64,000 nucleotides of DNA from Bemisia tabaci (taxonomy: Eukaryota > Arthropoda > Insecta > Hemiptera > Aleyrodidae). Where the stretch lies: positions 14,966,295 through 15,030,294 of the forward strand of contig NC_092799.1 of NCBI RefSeq assembly GCF_918797505.1, written 5' to 3'. The first letter of the stretch is position 1. Every line of letters begins with the position of its first letter. A program made the translations under genes and the position numbers. The notes under the pieces are model-generated. The model worked only from the letters and a program-made list of their open reading frames with translations, ran no database searches and was not told the DNA's origin. Below are positions 54,681-64,000 of this stretch, one piece after another.

Positions 54681-56501
54681 TATGAATCCATATTATCATG
54701 AGCGATTTACTATTACAATTGTTACGAGCCGTCGTTTGTAAAGCACGGACTTCTTTTCTCATTTCTTCCTACATTTTTCTATTCTCCCCTTCCCCAACAA
54801 AATACGCATGGGAAAAAACTACGACTTGATGAGTACACCCGGAATCTTAAAGTGATATGACGTCTACGGTAAAAATGTTGGTTCCACCCAAACTTTCAGT
54901 ATAAAGATACTTTAAAATTTTGCACAACGAAAGAAAAAATAGCATTCATCGGACGTCGACGATGCTCGAGGCTGTTGCGTTTAACTCCCCCGCCCTCACC
55001 GCACTACAAAAAGGCAAATTTCAGCTGTGAAAACATAACCCTGCCATTCTTGCTACATTGCTGTCAGATAGTCGGATAAAAAAAGCATTTTCCTGATCGC
55101 GTTAATGTAAAGAAAACGGATCCCGGGACCATTCTGGCAACGCGGCCCCATATCCGGCGCGAGAGGAAAGAAAACAACTCGATTTGATATTTTTCTCATC
55201 ATTTTCTCTGGAACCTTGCCCACCGTATGGGCAACCGTCAACCACCAGTAGAATTTTAAACACTCCGTTGATGCCAGTTCTTGAGCGAAAATTGGCCAAA
55301 TATCCATCATTCAAAATAAGAAATATACAAATTTGCAACCCTGCACGCAGTACTCCCACATAGCTACGCGTTCGTATATTGCAGGGCCACGACTCTTGAA
55401 AATACTGATGTCTCCATTTCACACTAATTCGGACTAACGGTAAGATTCCAAATCGGAAATTTAATATTTGAAGGGATAGTTTTTACATTAAGCCATTGAA
55501 AAATCGTTGAATTGAGAGGGAAAATGCGCTACTGCACAGAGAAAAGTTTTAACACAGAAGTTTGGTTAATACGGGCAATAAAACAAAAGATAACCTTAGC
55601 CGTCGGTTGACAATTTCAAGAGAAAATGCGTGCTAGTTTTCTTGAAGAAAATTAATAAAAAACGAGTGGTGAACACCAACGTCGCATTTGCAGGGATGCA
55701 TTTTCCCAGTCTCCGTTGTTTTTTACGCTGAATTCACAGCAAACTGTACCGAAATCAACGCAAAATTTTTGTTGATTTGTATTTTACTTCCTATAATAAC
55801 CAAAGGTATCACAAGAACACAATCGTTTTAATCAGTGTGGGTCTTCTCAAAACTTCCGGAAGACTTTTAAGTTTCTTAGATTTTTTATTTGAAATTTTAA
55901 AAAGAAATAATCTTGGAAGAAATGGCAACCATTCGTTCCAGATGAATGGAAACGGAGCTATTTATACACCTAAAGGAAGTCAAATGAGCTAATGAAGCCG
56001 TTCATAGAGAAAAATAAACATTTGATGAATAATTTCGTATACTCCACATTTAAATTTAGCTCCTCAAGCTGTTTTGCGTAATGCGCTTGACAAGGACTCC
56101 ACCTAAAATTAGCCTCGTCCGCTATAGAACTTTTAAAATTTGTCTCTGTGTCATGCTGTGAGATAGCAGATCTGGCCCTCGTCATCATTGGAAGCGATCA
56201 TCGACGGAAAATCCTGTTGGAGAGTTTCAACGCGGATCCAGGATGGGGAGAAAGGGCACAGGCAGGCTGGGATTGCAATTAGGTTAAGTGCTAATTTTGT
56301 CGCAAAAATAGTCCTCGCGTGCAAGTTGGACGGGAGGTAGAATATCGTCAGGTGCTTTTTTTCCGAGCTTTTCCATCGTCGCGAATTGATGCCAGCGGAC
56401 GACCCGTCCCGTTTCACCCGCGGCTTTACCTCTCGAATATGATAATTTCAGTCGGCTCCCCTTGGGAGTGCTTAACGAAGCCAAAAAACAAGAATTCAGC
56501 A
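54681..56501. other. Unassigned stretch, no gene
   Basis: No recognised transposon except the second half of the direct repeat near 54690-54745. Open frames up to 113 codons are unremarkable. Confidence 0.4.
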
Positions 56502-56971
56502 CTGCTGTGCTAAGGATGAACGTCGTATAAACTACCGGCCATTGCCAAATCTCCTACACTGGAAAAAAAACACATTGGATCTAGAGTCCAAACTCTTTAA
56601 AACATCGACAAGAAAAAGTACTCTTGATTCAATCAGAATCTAGCTTAAATCAAGAATCAAGCCTCTTAATTTAAGCGAATTTCGTTTTGATGCGAGCAAA
56701 AATCCAATTGAATCAAGAGTATTTTTTCTTCAAGAGTCTGTACTCTAGATCCAATGTGTTTTTTTTTTCCAGTGTTAGACAAAGCATGAAATTTCGGGAT
56801 TTGTTGATATTTTCCCCCGATTTTTTCAGAGAATTTCGTTCTTAATTTGATCTAAAAAGTCTGAAAATTTTAAGGGAAAATATTCATAACTTTCTTCAAA
56901 AATAAATACTTTCCAAGAGAAAATTTGGCAACTCTCGAATTTTCATACGGTGTTGTTCCTTAGCACGGCAG
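56502..56971. mobile_element. S3, MITE carrying A5
   Basis: CTGCTGTGCTAAGGATGAAC to GTTCCTTAGCACGGCAG. The S body is cut by A5 after CAAATCTCCTA and resumes at TTAGACAAAGCATG. Without A5 it is about 250 bp. Confidence 0.75.
56557..56774. mobile_element. A5, near-palindromic MITE in S3 (218 bp)
   Basis: CACTGGAAAAAAAAC to TTTTTTTCCAGTG, with the usual arms and a small deletion in the right arm. Confidence 0.85.
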
Positions 56972-57148
56972 AGCAGTAGAAACGTAGCCTACGATAATGT
57001 CTTGCTCCGACGCACCTGTTGTAAGTACATGTGACTTTGAAGAGATGGGTTCTCTCACCTACATCTGTCCACTAATTTCTTTCTTTTTCTTTCCTCGAGT
57101 GCGAAATCTATCCAAATTCATGAAATATGTTACGAAAAATTTACTTAC
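56972..57148. other. Unassigned stretch before RP3 exon end
   Basis: Short unique-looking sequence; nothing recognised. Confidence 0.4.
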
Positions 57149-57209
57149 ATATTTGAATGAGCGTGATTCATAGAATTAAAAAAACGGATGGAACTTGCTT
57201 GATACTCAC
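57149..57209 (-). promoter_or_regulatory. Candidate recursive splice site RP3 with 61-nt RS-exon
   Basis: On the minus strand the tract CTATTTTTTTGTTTGTTTG plus TTTTAG is joined directly to GTGAGTATC (57209 onward). A strong second donor, GTAAGTAAA, is at 57148-57143. The branch-point candidate (TTTACTTA, near 57240) is weaker than at the other two sites. Confidence 0.45.
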
Positions 57210-57876
57210 CTAAAACAAACAAACAAAAAAATAGAAATAAGTAAATCTCATTCTACCAAAACAAGAGAGATAATATACAGAAAGAAGATTAATTTCTTTT
57301 AAATTTTGAAAGAAGGCAAGCTGCCTTCAAATCTGTCCCGACGCCTACAATCAGGCAACGAGATACAGAACGCCTTGATACAACTATTCGTCCTCGGGGG
57401 TTGTCCTTATTGCATATCTAAAAAACTGAAGGCGTTTTGGCAAAAGTCAATCTTGTCCCCTCAGGCTATACGTGTAACATTGCGCGCAGGCGTGGCAATA
57501 TAAGAATCACCCATGCTTAAGATTCAAATAAGGGCCTAGGCAAACTACATGCATTCCATTTTGCGACGTTGGAGATATTCTGCCAAATTGTTTGTCTCAA
57601 AGGAAGATTAACCAGCATTATTCCTCATTCTCCGTAATTCTTCTTTGCTCTTTTCAATATATCTTCTGAAAATGTATTTTTATACAGCCAATGAATGCCG
57701 GAAAGAAACTAGAAGCCACATAGACACATTAATAAGAATGTATCAAGTTAAATGCGTGAAAATCAAGTGAAGGTCTGTCATTATTATGCTGAATGAAAAT
57801 CATAAATTCTTCGTTTTCGTGATATCCACATATAAACGATCGATTTTCGTCACTGATTTGTGGTTGAATGTGTTAC

Positions 57877-57910
<34 letters not shown>

Positions 57911-58259
57911 GCTGAACGGATTCGTTTGAAGTAAAATTTGATAAATTTAGATTTAAAAATAATATGACTTGGGGTTTTTTCGAGTTTTACGGTCGATACG
58001 TGAACATCTCACGCACAAAAACTAACCGGAAAAGACCTGAAGGTAGCAGCTAAGTCCAATAAGATTTGGAAAAATGAAAGGAGAGATAATTTCTACGCTG
58101 TAACCTCCATCCTCCGTAAACATAAGCGTCAATAATAAGTAAACCTCTCATCGGTTGATTTACTTGAGAAAAAATCAACTCACAGTGAGATTTAGTGGCT
58201 TACAGGTAATAGAGGGCATTGCTCAAAGAACCGGTTCTTCCGCAAAAATCACGCTTTAG

Positions 58260-58327
<68 letters not shown>

Positions 58328-58988
58328 TCGCGATTTGTGCGCGTGATCCGGTCCGAATTTTGTTGCTACGGGCACGTTAAACCGATCGTTTCTCAATAAA
58401 AGAATACGTTATTTTCAAAAAGAAACAAGTCAACTTTTTAAGGAGCCCAGACGTTCATAAAAGTACATAGAAACCGCGGCTCATCTGGAAATGACTTGTT
58501 GCCATCGGAAAACAACCGTTTCAATTGACTGTGAACCACGCCTTGAGTGACACTGTCAGGACCAGGAAAACCGCGATTCATGTCTCGCCGATCTAGAATC
58601 AGCCGGCACAATCTTGAATGCAGAGGTCTGACAATGAGTCTTGAGAGGAAAATTGTATATATGCTCTAGCCCGAGTAATTATAGTTAAATCAGACCCTCC
58701 GTCAAATGCCTTTTCAAAGGCTACTTATTCCGTTTACGTTGAAGTGTTCAGGCTCCCTGATGTGTGTAACACAAAAGCTGAATTTAAAAATAAAGGTTGA
58801 GGGGAAGCTGCTCTGAATAAAGATGGAGAATGATACTTTCATATTACTTTCATAGAACTTAGAGAAATGAAAATGCTTGAAGATAGCATTGAAAATTTCT
58901 GAAAATTAGGTTTCTAGCAAAGGTAGCTTCAGTGAATCATAAAGCGAATTTCTGGGCATCAATCCATTGTTTCGGGACATAATTCGTT
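57210..58988. other. Unassigned stretch with T29 and A62 tracts
   Basis: Contains a T tract at 57880-57908 and an A tract of about 62 bases at 58262-58323. The segment 57372-57440 resembles 39.81-39.88 kb. No gene recognised. Confidence 0.4.
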
Positions 58989-59084
58989 GCTCCTTTGACG
59001 TGAGGACGTATCTCGATAAGCATTGATATATATGTGAAACAGGGCTCACGTGAAAATTGAGTTACGCCCTTTTGTCAAAGGTGC
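58989..59084. mobile_element. M3, palindromic MITE (96 bp)
   Basis: GCTCCTTTGACGTGAGGACG to ACGCCCTTTTGTCAAAGGTGC, smaller and more diverged than M1 and M2. Confidence 0.6.
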
Positions 59085-59645
59085 GACCAATCGAGAGGTT
59101 TTTCATGCGGAAAACTGAGCGCTAATCTTATGAAGGGACCCTTGATACTTTAGAAATTTCTTGATTTTGTCAGGTTTTTTCAGACCAATTTTGAACAAGT
59201 CTCCGCCTTTGGGGACAATGCAGGATGAAAAAGAATACTTTCACAAATTTCCGATCTGCCTGGGGAAAAGCTGAAGTTGTCATTAACGACAAATAAAAAC
59301 TTTGCACTTTTTATGCACGAGATCATTCCTTGCTGATTTATCAGGAATTGTGTTCCTTTAGCATCTCCCGGATTCATCCCCGGTTACTTTTCCCAGTTTT
59401 CCAGAGTTTTCCAGAATGTGCTCACCCTGAGCTCAGAAATCAAGCGTCTACAAGTGAAAATCACATTCCAGTTATCATAATATTCGCTAGGAGTGTTGTA
59501 GTCATGGCAACAGTGGTGCAATTAGACCTCCTCGTCGAAGACAGAAAGCTGCGCGGCCTCTACGACGTTCACCATGGTCGAACTTTAATTATTGTCCGGC
59601 GTGCTTTTGACAGGCTAGGAACTTTTATCGGCTCTTAAACACCGT
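59085..59645. other. Unassigned stretch, no gene
   Basis: A 102-codon plus-strand frame (59330-59638) shows no recognised domain. Confidence 0.35.
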
Positions 59646-59731
59646 CAATTGGACGTATTCGTGCTAAAAGAAACTATGTCGCACGCGAAACCTATGCTCA
59701 TAGTTCCTTTTACCACGAACACGTCCAATTG
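59646..59731. mobile_element. P3, short fold-back MITE (86 bp)
   Basis: CAATTGGACGTATTCGTGC to CACGAACACGTCCAATTG, with AAAGAAACTATG and CATAGTTCCTTT as inner arms. Confidence 0.65.
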
Positions 59732-59950
59732 AACGGAATGAAGCGAAACGAGGCGAGGTCCATAATGCGAGCTCCCGTAATGAAACTCCGGCCAATTGAT
59801 AGACTACCGGCTCACCGAGCTATTACTGCTTCCTTCGATCCTCCATCGCTGCACGTTAAGACATGAAATCAAGGAAAACGAAAAAGAAACGATCGAGGAA
59901 GATTGGGAAATTTTCGAATTTTTTAAGAATTTCCAGGCTAAACGAGAAGA

Positions 59951-60083
59951 AATAGGGTAGTCGACGCAACCATGGATGTTGATGTGATTACCGGGTCAGT
60001 TGTGACCTCCACCGCGGTAGTTATACTACCGCACGGTAGCTGGCGCATTTTTAACTAGCCGCTGGTTGTGTCGACCACCCTAT
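59951..60083. mobile_element. AH, fold-back MITE (133 bp)
   Basis: AATAGGGTAGTCGACGCAAC to GTTGTGTCGACCACCCTATT; the loop has ACCGCGGTAGTTATACTACCG. Confidence 0.55.
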
Positions 60084-60190
60084 TTTTTCCGTGTATTCAG
60101 AGATTAGTAACAGGATTTTGGGATTTCTTGGAACATTTTGAATTCTTTGGGGATTTCTTGATCGTGAAAATTGCTAGAAGTAGAGAGGGC

Positions 60191-60440
60191 CCCATTTTGT
60201 ATGAAAATGTTCTGAGAATGGCAGGGACAGGTTGCCGAAAAAGGTCCTTGATTGGGTTCCTCCTGAAAGAAGGCGCAGAGGGCGCCGAGTGAGAGGTTGG
60301 TCGGACTGTGGGAGAGGATTGAAGCAGAAGTGTTAAGATGCTCAATGCCTCAAGGGTTGTGGTTCGACAGAGAGCATTGGACGTTAGGTGTCGTAGAGCA
60401 CGAGGGAGTGCTTTAAAGCGACCTATTGTATGTATGTATG
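60191..60440 (+). mobile_element. 5'-truncated LINE insertion, 11-bp TSD
   Basis: Flanked by GTAGAGAGGGC at 60180-60190 and 60440-60450 (the first G is shared with the tail). The insert ends TAAAGCGACC...TGTATGTATGTATG, matching the 3' end of the LINE at 14.1 kb. Confidence 0.85.
60202..60412 (+). pseudogene. LINE reverse transcriptase C-terminus, frameshifted
   Basis: The homology to the 14.1-kb fragment runs through two frames. YENVLRMAG precedes a shift, then DRLPKKVLDWVPPERRRRGRR follows the family, and after a further break CSMPQGLWFDREHWTLGVVE ends at a stop equivalent to the other copy's. Only about 70 residues of the pol C-terminus remain; the polymerase and endonuclease domains are absent. 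Frameshifts plus 5' truncation mark it as dead and probably older than the 14.1-kb copy. Confidence 0.75.
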
Positions 60441-60450
60441 TAGAGAGGGC

Positions 60451-60848
60451 GCGGGCGCCATCAATTGTTCATGATAGAGAGGGGACCTAAGGTCAAACAT
60501 GTGTCAAAAGGGAGTGAAATAAGTAAAAATCTGAAAATTGCCGTTTGTAGGTGAAAATTCCAGCTGATGGTGGATTGGGTCCAGATCTCCTATAGTTCTT
60601 TTTGCACAGGTCTCTGTTTTCAAGATACCAGGAAGATTAATGAGTTAATTTCAGGCGTTTTGGGTTCACACTCTCTGAATACTTAAGAATAAGACCCTAC
60701 TCAGGCGTGGGTGGCGCGAAGCCGGTAAAAAGCGTCAAAAGAAAGTGAAAAAGAAGGCGAGAATGAATTATTACTGATTGTGAGAAACAACCGGCCACTT
60801 TAATTTTAACGATTCCAAATCATTTCCATCATTTTCCCTTTTAATCTG
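60451..60848. other. Unassigned stretch, no gene
   Basis: Nothing recognised. Confidence 0.4.
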
Positions 60849-60951
60849 TGAGAACCATCGTTCATCCGTTTCAACCGATAGGATCGCTTGATACGTCCTG
60901 CGGCTTCTTTGTCTATCGCTTTGCCTACCAATTTCAACAATCAGCCCGCTG
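60849..60951. mobile_element. E5, right part of E MITE
   Basis: TTTCAACCGATAGGATCGCT, TTCTTTGTCTATCGCTTTG and CAACAATCAGCCCGCTG match E3/E1 right ends. Confidence 0.65.
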
Positions 60952-61551
60952 TGCTTTCTCCACGAGCAGAGAATCTTCGGGAAGAAAAAGGTTAAAAAAA
61001 TGAGGAAAGTTCGTGTAGTCTAATTTAAAGACAAAAGACGATCCCGCACTCTCTGTTCGTTCCGAATTAAAATAAATGTATTCAGTGGGCTCACTACCAA
61101 GCAAGCACGAATTATAACGGAAGACACGGGAGACTGGAGTGAGGGGGGGAAAGGGGTGCAACAAGACGTCCCGAAGTCGTCGCGACGCTGGAACGGGAGC
61201 AGGAAAGCGTCCATCATAAATATTGCAAAAACTAATTGTATTCGTTTATTATCGGTCATTAACTAATTGCCGGCAATTACTCGGCGCGTGCGCTTCGTTT
61301 GACTGTCACGCGGTCCCCCCTCCCCCCCTCACCCGACCATTCGAGCGTTTTCCGCGCGGTCGAGAGTTTCCTCTCGTCTGACGCCCGTCAAAGGGAGACG
61401 CGGACGCGGACAGTTTTCCCATCGATTCGGGCGCGGATTAATTCAAACGAATCAACATCATGTGGTGACAGTAATTGTATGTATCATTAAATTAAACGAT
61501 ACAATTCTCGTTTTTACATCATATTGTAGAATGGGCGTTGAGGAGACAATT
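60952..61551. other. Unassigned stretch, GC-rich part 61.26-61.44 kb
   Basis: CpG-rich short island followed by AT-rich sequence; no exon or repeat recognised. Confidence 0.35.
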
Positions 61552-61692
61552 GGATTACATTTTGCAACAAGGAACCACCATCCCCAGCTCTTCCGTAGAA
61601 TCACCTTTCTGCATAGAAAAACCAATGACATGTATTTTGTTTCTAAAATGAGCCAGAAATAGTATGGATCCTTATTGTAAAAGTGAAGTAAT
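61552..61692. mobile_element. AL2, small inverted-repeat MITE
   Basis: GGATTACATTTTGCAACAAG to CCTTATTGTAAAAGTGAAGT, with GGAACCACC and its mirror. Followed closely by E6. Confidence 0.6.
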
Positions 61693-61704
61693 ACTGTAAT
61701 ATAA

Positions 61705-61850
61705 GTAATAGAGTAACGAACGGCAAACCATGAGAGACTCTATGGTTCGTCCATCAAGAATTAGCATCCGTTTCACCCAAAAGGATCGCTCCATTTTATT
61801 TTCAAATTCTTTGTCTACTGATTTATCTATAAATTTCAATAATTAGCCCG
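61705..61850. mobile_element. E6, partial E MITE
   Basis: TAATAGAGTAACGAACGGCA, CCATGAGAGACTC, TTTCACCCAAAAGGATCGCT and TTTCAATAATTAGCCCG follow the E right half in order. Confidence 0.55.
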
Positions 61851-62120
61851 GAAATAGACGTCGTAGAGGGGGTCCAGCTATTATGATAAAGGCACCTAAA
61901 AAGAGATCCCAGCATCTGGGAAATTTACATACACAGATTCCAATGGAGGAAAATCACTCCACCGAATTCGAGTCAAGGTCAACTCTCTATTCCACGTTAA
62001 AATGCACTCGGTTCACCTTAAAACACGATCCAAATTTCACAGAACGTGAAATTCCGGCCATCATCGAGTGAGAGACCGATCCACAATGCAAATACTCAGC
62101 GGACAATCCATCATACTCAC

Positions 62121-62477
62121 CGGATCGCCTCCGTTTCAGCACCCGAAAGTGTGGAACCGATGTTAAAACCACACACGTGCAATTTTACTTGAGCCCTGCG
62201 GCCCGTAAGAATGCACGCAAACCACGGCTCAACGGAAACAAAACATGATGCGTTCACCGATTCCCGTGTGATTGCATGAATGAATTCATGGTCCGAGCTG
62301 ACCGGGTGAACCGATCCCACGACCGAGATCGCCGAAACGGATTTTCGCAAGGTTAACCTCCGGGCGTCGACGCCAACTCTCGCGATGGCCCCTCGCGAAT
62401 CGACCGATAATTCCAGCGTTTCGCGACCCATCCGGCATCCTCGCTCGGAGCGGCTTTTGATACAATACCACGAAAGT
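62121..62477 (-). other. Candidate first exon ending at a strong donor
   Basis: On the minus strand an initiator-like TCACTTT (+1 near 62477) lies 29 bases after the TATAAA at 62506-62501, and the sequence stays open as a frame of about 120 codons until GATCCG|GTGAGTATG (donor at 62120-62115). The frame's first ATG (62482) precedes the inferred start; the next Met in frame is about 17 codons on. The peptide has no recognised domain and part of it may be repeat-derived (GAGCCCTGCGGCCCGTAAGA resembles the P loop). So it may be an untranslated first exon, or no exon at all. Confidence 0.25.
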
Positions 62478-62500
62478 GACAATAAATAACCTCAATTTAA

Positions 62501-62506
62501 TTTATA
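62501..62506 (-). promoter_or_regulatory. Candidate TATA box
   Basis: TATAAATTAAATTGAGG on the minus strand, at the right distance from the initiator-like motif at 62477 and just upstream of a GC-rich segment ending in a donor site. It has the same orientation as the three candidate recursive splice sites. Confidence 0.25.
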
Positions 62507-62653
62507 TGATAATTTTGCACTCGCAATGACACGATGGACCGCAGTTAAATCTGCGGACGAAACCGATGTTGGGTATTCGACGGTTCGTTCCGTGCGGAAT
62601 CGGGGATTTTCCGCGCGGTAGCGACAACGCGGCCTGAGATTTTTGCCGATTCG

Positions 62654-63069
62654 CACTGAAAAAAAATTCTCGGCGTTTTTACAAAGGTCCGTTGGTACCT
62701 TTACCATCTCACTTTTTTTACCAATTATTGGTAATTTTACCAAGACAGACTAGTAAGCTTACCTAAAAACCGGTATTTTTACTGTTTTTTTTTCATGTAA
62801 GAATACCAATTTTATTGGTAATCAATTCCCGGTAACTTTGCCATTTTATCTCGGTAGTTCTACCACAGTCGATAAAAAATATTGGCGTTTTTACCAAGGT
62901 CCAGTAAAATTACCGAGAAAGTTCAATAATTTTCCCGAGATTTCTCGGTAAAATTACCAATTCCATTAATGGTAATTTTACCAAGAAAGAACTGGGATCA
63001 AATAGGACCCTGAATTCTTGGTAATTTTACCATTTTCTTAGTAAATACACAGAGATTTTTTTTTCAGTG
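62654..63069. mobile_element. B3, MITE with CACTGAAAA ends (416 bp)
   Basis: CACTGAAAAAAAATTCTCGG to TTTTTTTTCAGTG; matches B2 in the same orientation throughout. Its splice-like word is mutated (TTTCATGTAAGAAT). Confidence 0.9.
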
Positions 63070-64000
63070 CGCGGTGGTGCCTTTATAAGTCTTCTCCTGG
63101 ATCCGGAGAAAAATTGACGAATATCGAGGAGGAACTGGCAATATTCTTAACCGGACCTTGCGCTTGCTGGCTACTTGTTGAATTCCCAATCCTTCCGCTT
63201 TGACACGATAATCTGCTTGATTGCAATTGCGCGTGGGTTGAAGTGGATCATTTTCGAAAACTTGCCCGAAAAATGAGTGATATGATTGACCGTTGCATTG
63301 ATTACATCCGGCAGTGCATATGAATTATCGGCAAGCGATTGAATTCATTGAGCGTTTTATGATTTATGCTCCTCGGTGACTTTGAGATGGTGAGAGAAAA
63401 AAGTTTTGACGGTGTCGAATAAAAATCTTCGTTTTGAAGGCTCAGGACGTTAAACATCATCATCATCGTCCTTACTGTAAACAATATGATCTGAATACTC
63501 ACAAACTGAAAAAAACGTGCTTCAAAAACGACGAGTCGTAACAATTGTAATAATAAATCACTCTGGGTGGTTTGAATTCATAGGTTGGCAGCTCCACTGG
63601 GCTCTAAAAGCTCCATGACCAACCTCAAAAATTACCGACTTATCGGTGCTCTACCTGTATAGGCACCTACTCTAGTTCGAGGCGAAGAAACAAGGACGGC
63701 CCTTAAAATAATCCGGTGATTTCTTCATAATTCCCATGATCATAGTTTGATTTTTACTACGAATAAAGCAAAAAAAAATTACAACCCTACGGTTTTCTCA
63801 CTGAAATGGGAAAGAGTCTATTCACATTGTCGCTTGCGATGATGTGATTTTGGACTTGAGCCACAGCTACGGAAGTTGCCGAAAGCGACGCGTGTCAGTG
63901 TGTCGGGGCGTCAAGTAGTGGCTAGAGCAAACACCTGTGCGGGAGGCGAGATATGTAACACCTTGCGATAGCGTTTGCACAGTTTTGTTTACCGACTGTC
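63070..64000. other. Unassigned end of window
   Basis: Contains a near match to a recursive splice site at 63497-63507 (minus) and an AK-like segment (GGTTGGCAGCTCCACTGGGC near 63583). A CATCATCATCATCG run lies at 63456. No gene recognised. Confidence 0.35.

Noticed and set aside
62117..62482. Calling the 121-codon minus-strand frame a protein
   Set aside because: No recognised domain, start lies before the inferred transcription start, and it ends by running into a splice donor; kept only as a candidate exon.

Overview
This window looks like gene-poor nuclear DNA from an insect, most likely a hemipteran and plausibly a whitefly such as Bemisia tabaci. That assignment rests on overall composition, the style of the small transposons and the lack of any prokaryotic gene structure; it is inference, since no marker gene is present. 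I find no intact protein-coding gene, rRNA or convincing tRNA. The only protein homology I can defend is two 5'-truncated copies of the C-terminal end of a LINE reverse transcriptase, at 14.1-14.5 kb (minus strand) and 60.2-60.4 kb (plus strand), each with an 11-12 bp target-site duplication.

Almost all recognisable structure is non-autonomous DNA transposons (MITEs), many present as several copies inside the window. I give them local labels. C (about 165 bp, CAGTGGCG ends), D (about 162 bp, CAGNGGCGGAT ends) and L (0.83-0.9 kb, CAGGGCCGGAT ends) are hAT-like, with 8-bp target-site duplications. H and W have TA duplications, and W has pogo-like ends. R has 5-bp CG(G/T)CG duplications. A, B and F share CACTG(A/G)AAAA termini. 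E, G, K, M, M', N, O, P, S, V, X, Z, AA-AH, AK and AL are further fold-back or inverted-repeat families. Insertions are nested: LINE in Q in R2, D1 in C4 in O2, L1 in R4, R3 in S2, A5 in S3, D3 in C9, C3 in AA, F1 in AB and N1 in M'3. This gives a relative age order.

Layout: 0-1.9 kb is degenerate repeats and a GC-rich island; 1.9-8.9 kb M'3/N1, two A copies, E1, the J tandem array, O1, C1, M1 and Z; 8.9-10.6 kb AB/F1, D4 and G1; 11.3-15 kb AL1, R1, AD1, S1 and the R2/Q/LINE nest; 16.8-18.6 kb B1 and a six-unit array (I); 20-30.4 kb C2, H1, A3, M' copies, A4, V1, F2, AA/C3, K1 and the O2 nest; 30.4-38.2 kb AE, S2/R3, C5, H2, C6, C7, R4/L1 and the 465-bp hairpin X; 38.7-43 kb H3 and V2; 43.7-48.7 kb W, K2, M2, E2/E3, C8, AF, D2 and B2; 49-54.7 kb L2, A6, N2, G2, C9/D3, L3 and AK1; 56.5-64 kb S3/A5, M3, P3, AH, the second LINE end, E5, AL2, E6 and B3.

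The most interesting signal is not a transposon. At 20.3, 40.2 and 57.2 kb, all on the minus strand and all outside recognised repeats, a branch-point-like motif and a long pyrimidine tract end in YAG followed at once by GTGAGT, with another strong donor 61-75 nt further on. This is the layout of recursive (ratchet) splice sites in very long introns. A TATA box, an initiator-like motif and a GTGAGT donor near 62.1-62.5 kb on the same strand could be the first exon of that gene. If so, most of the window is one giant, transposon-filled intron read on the minus strand.
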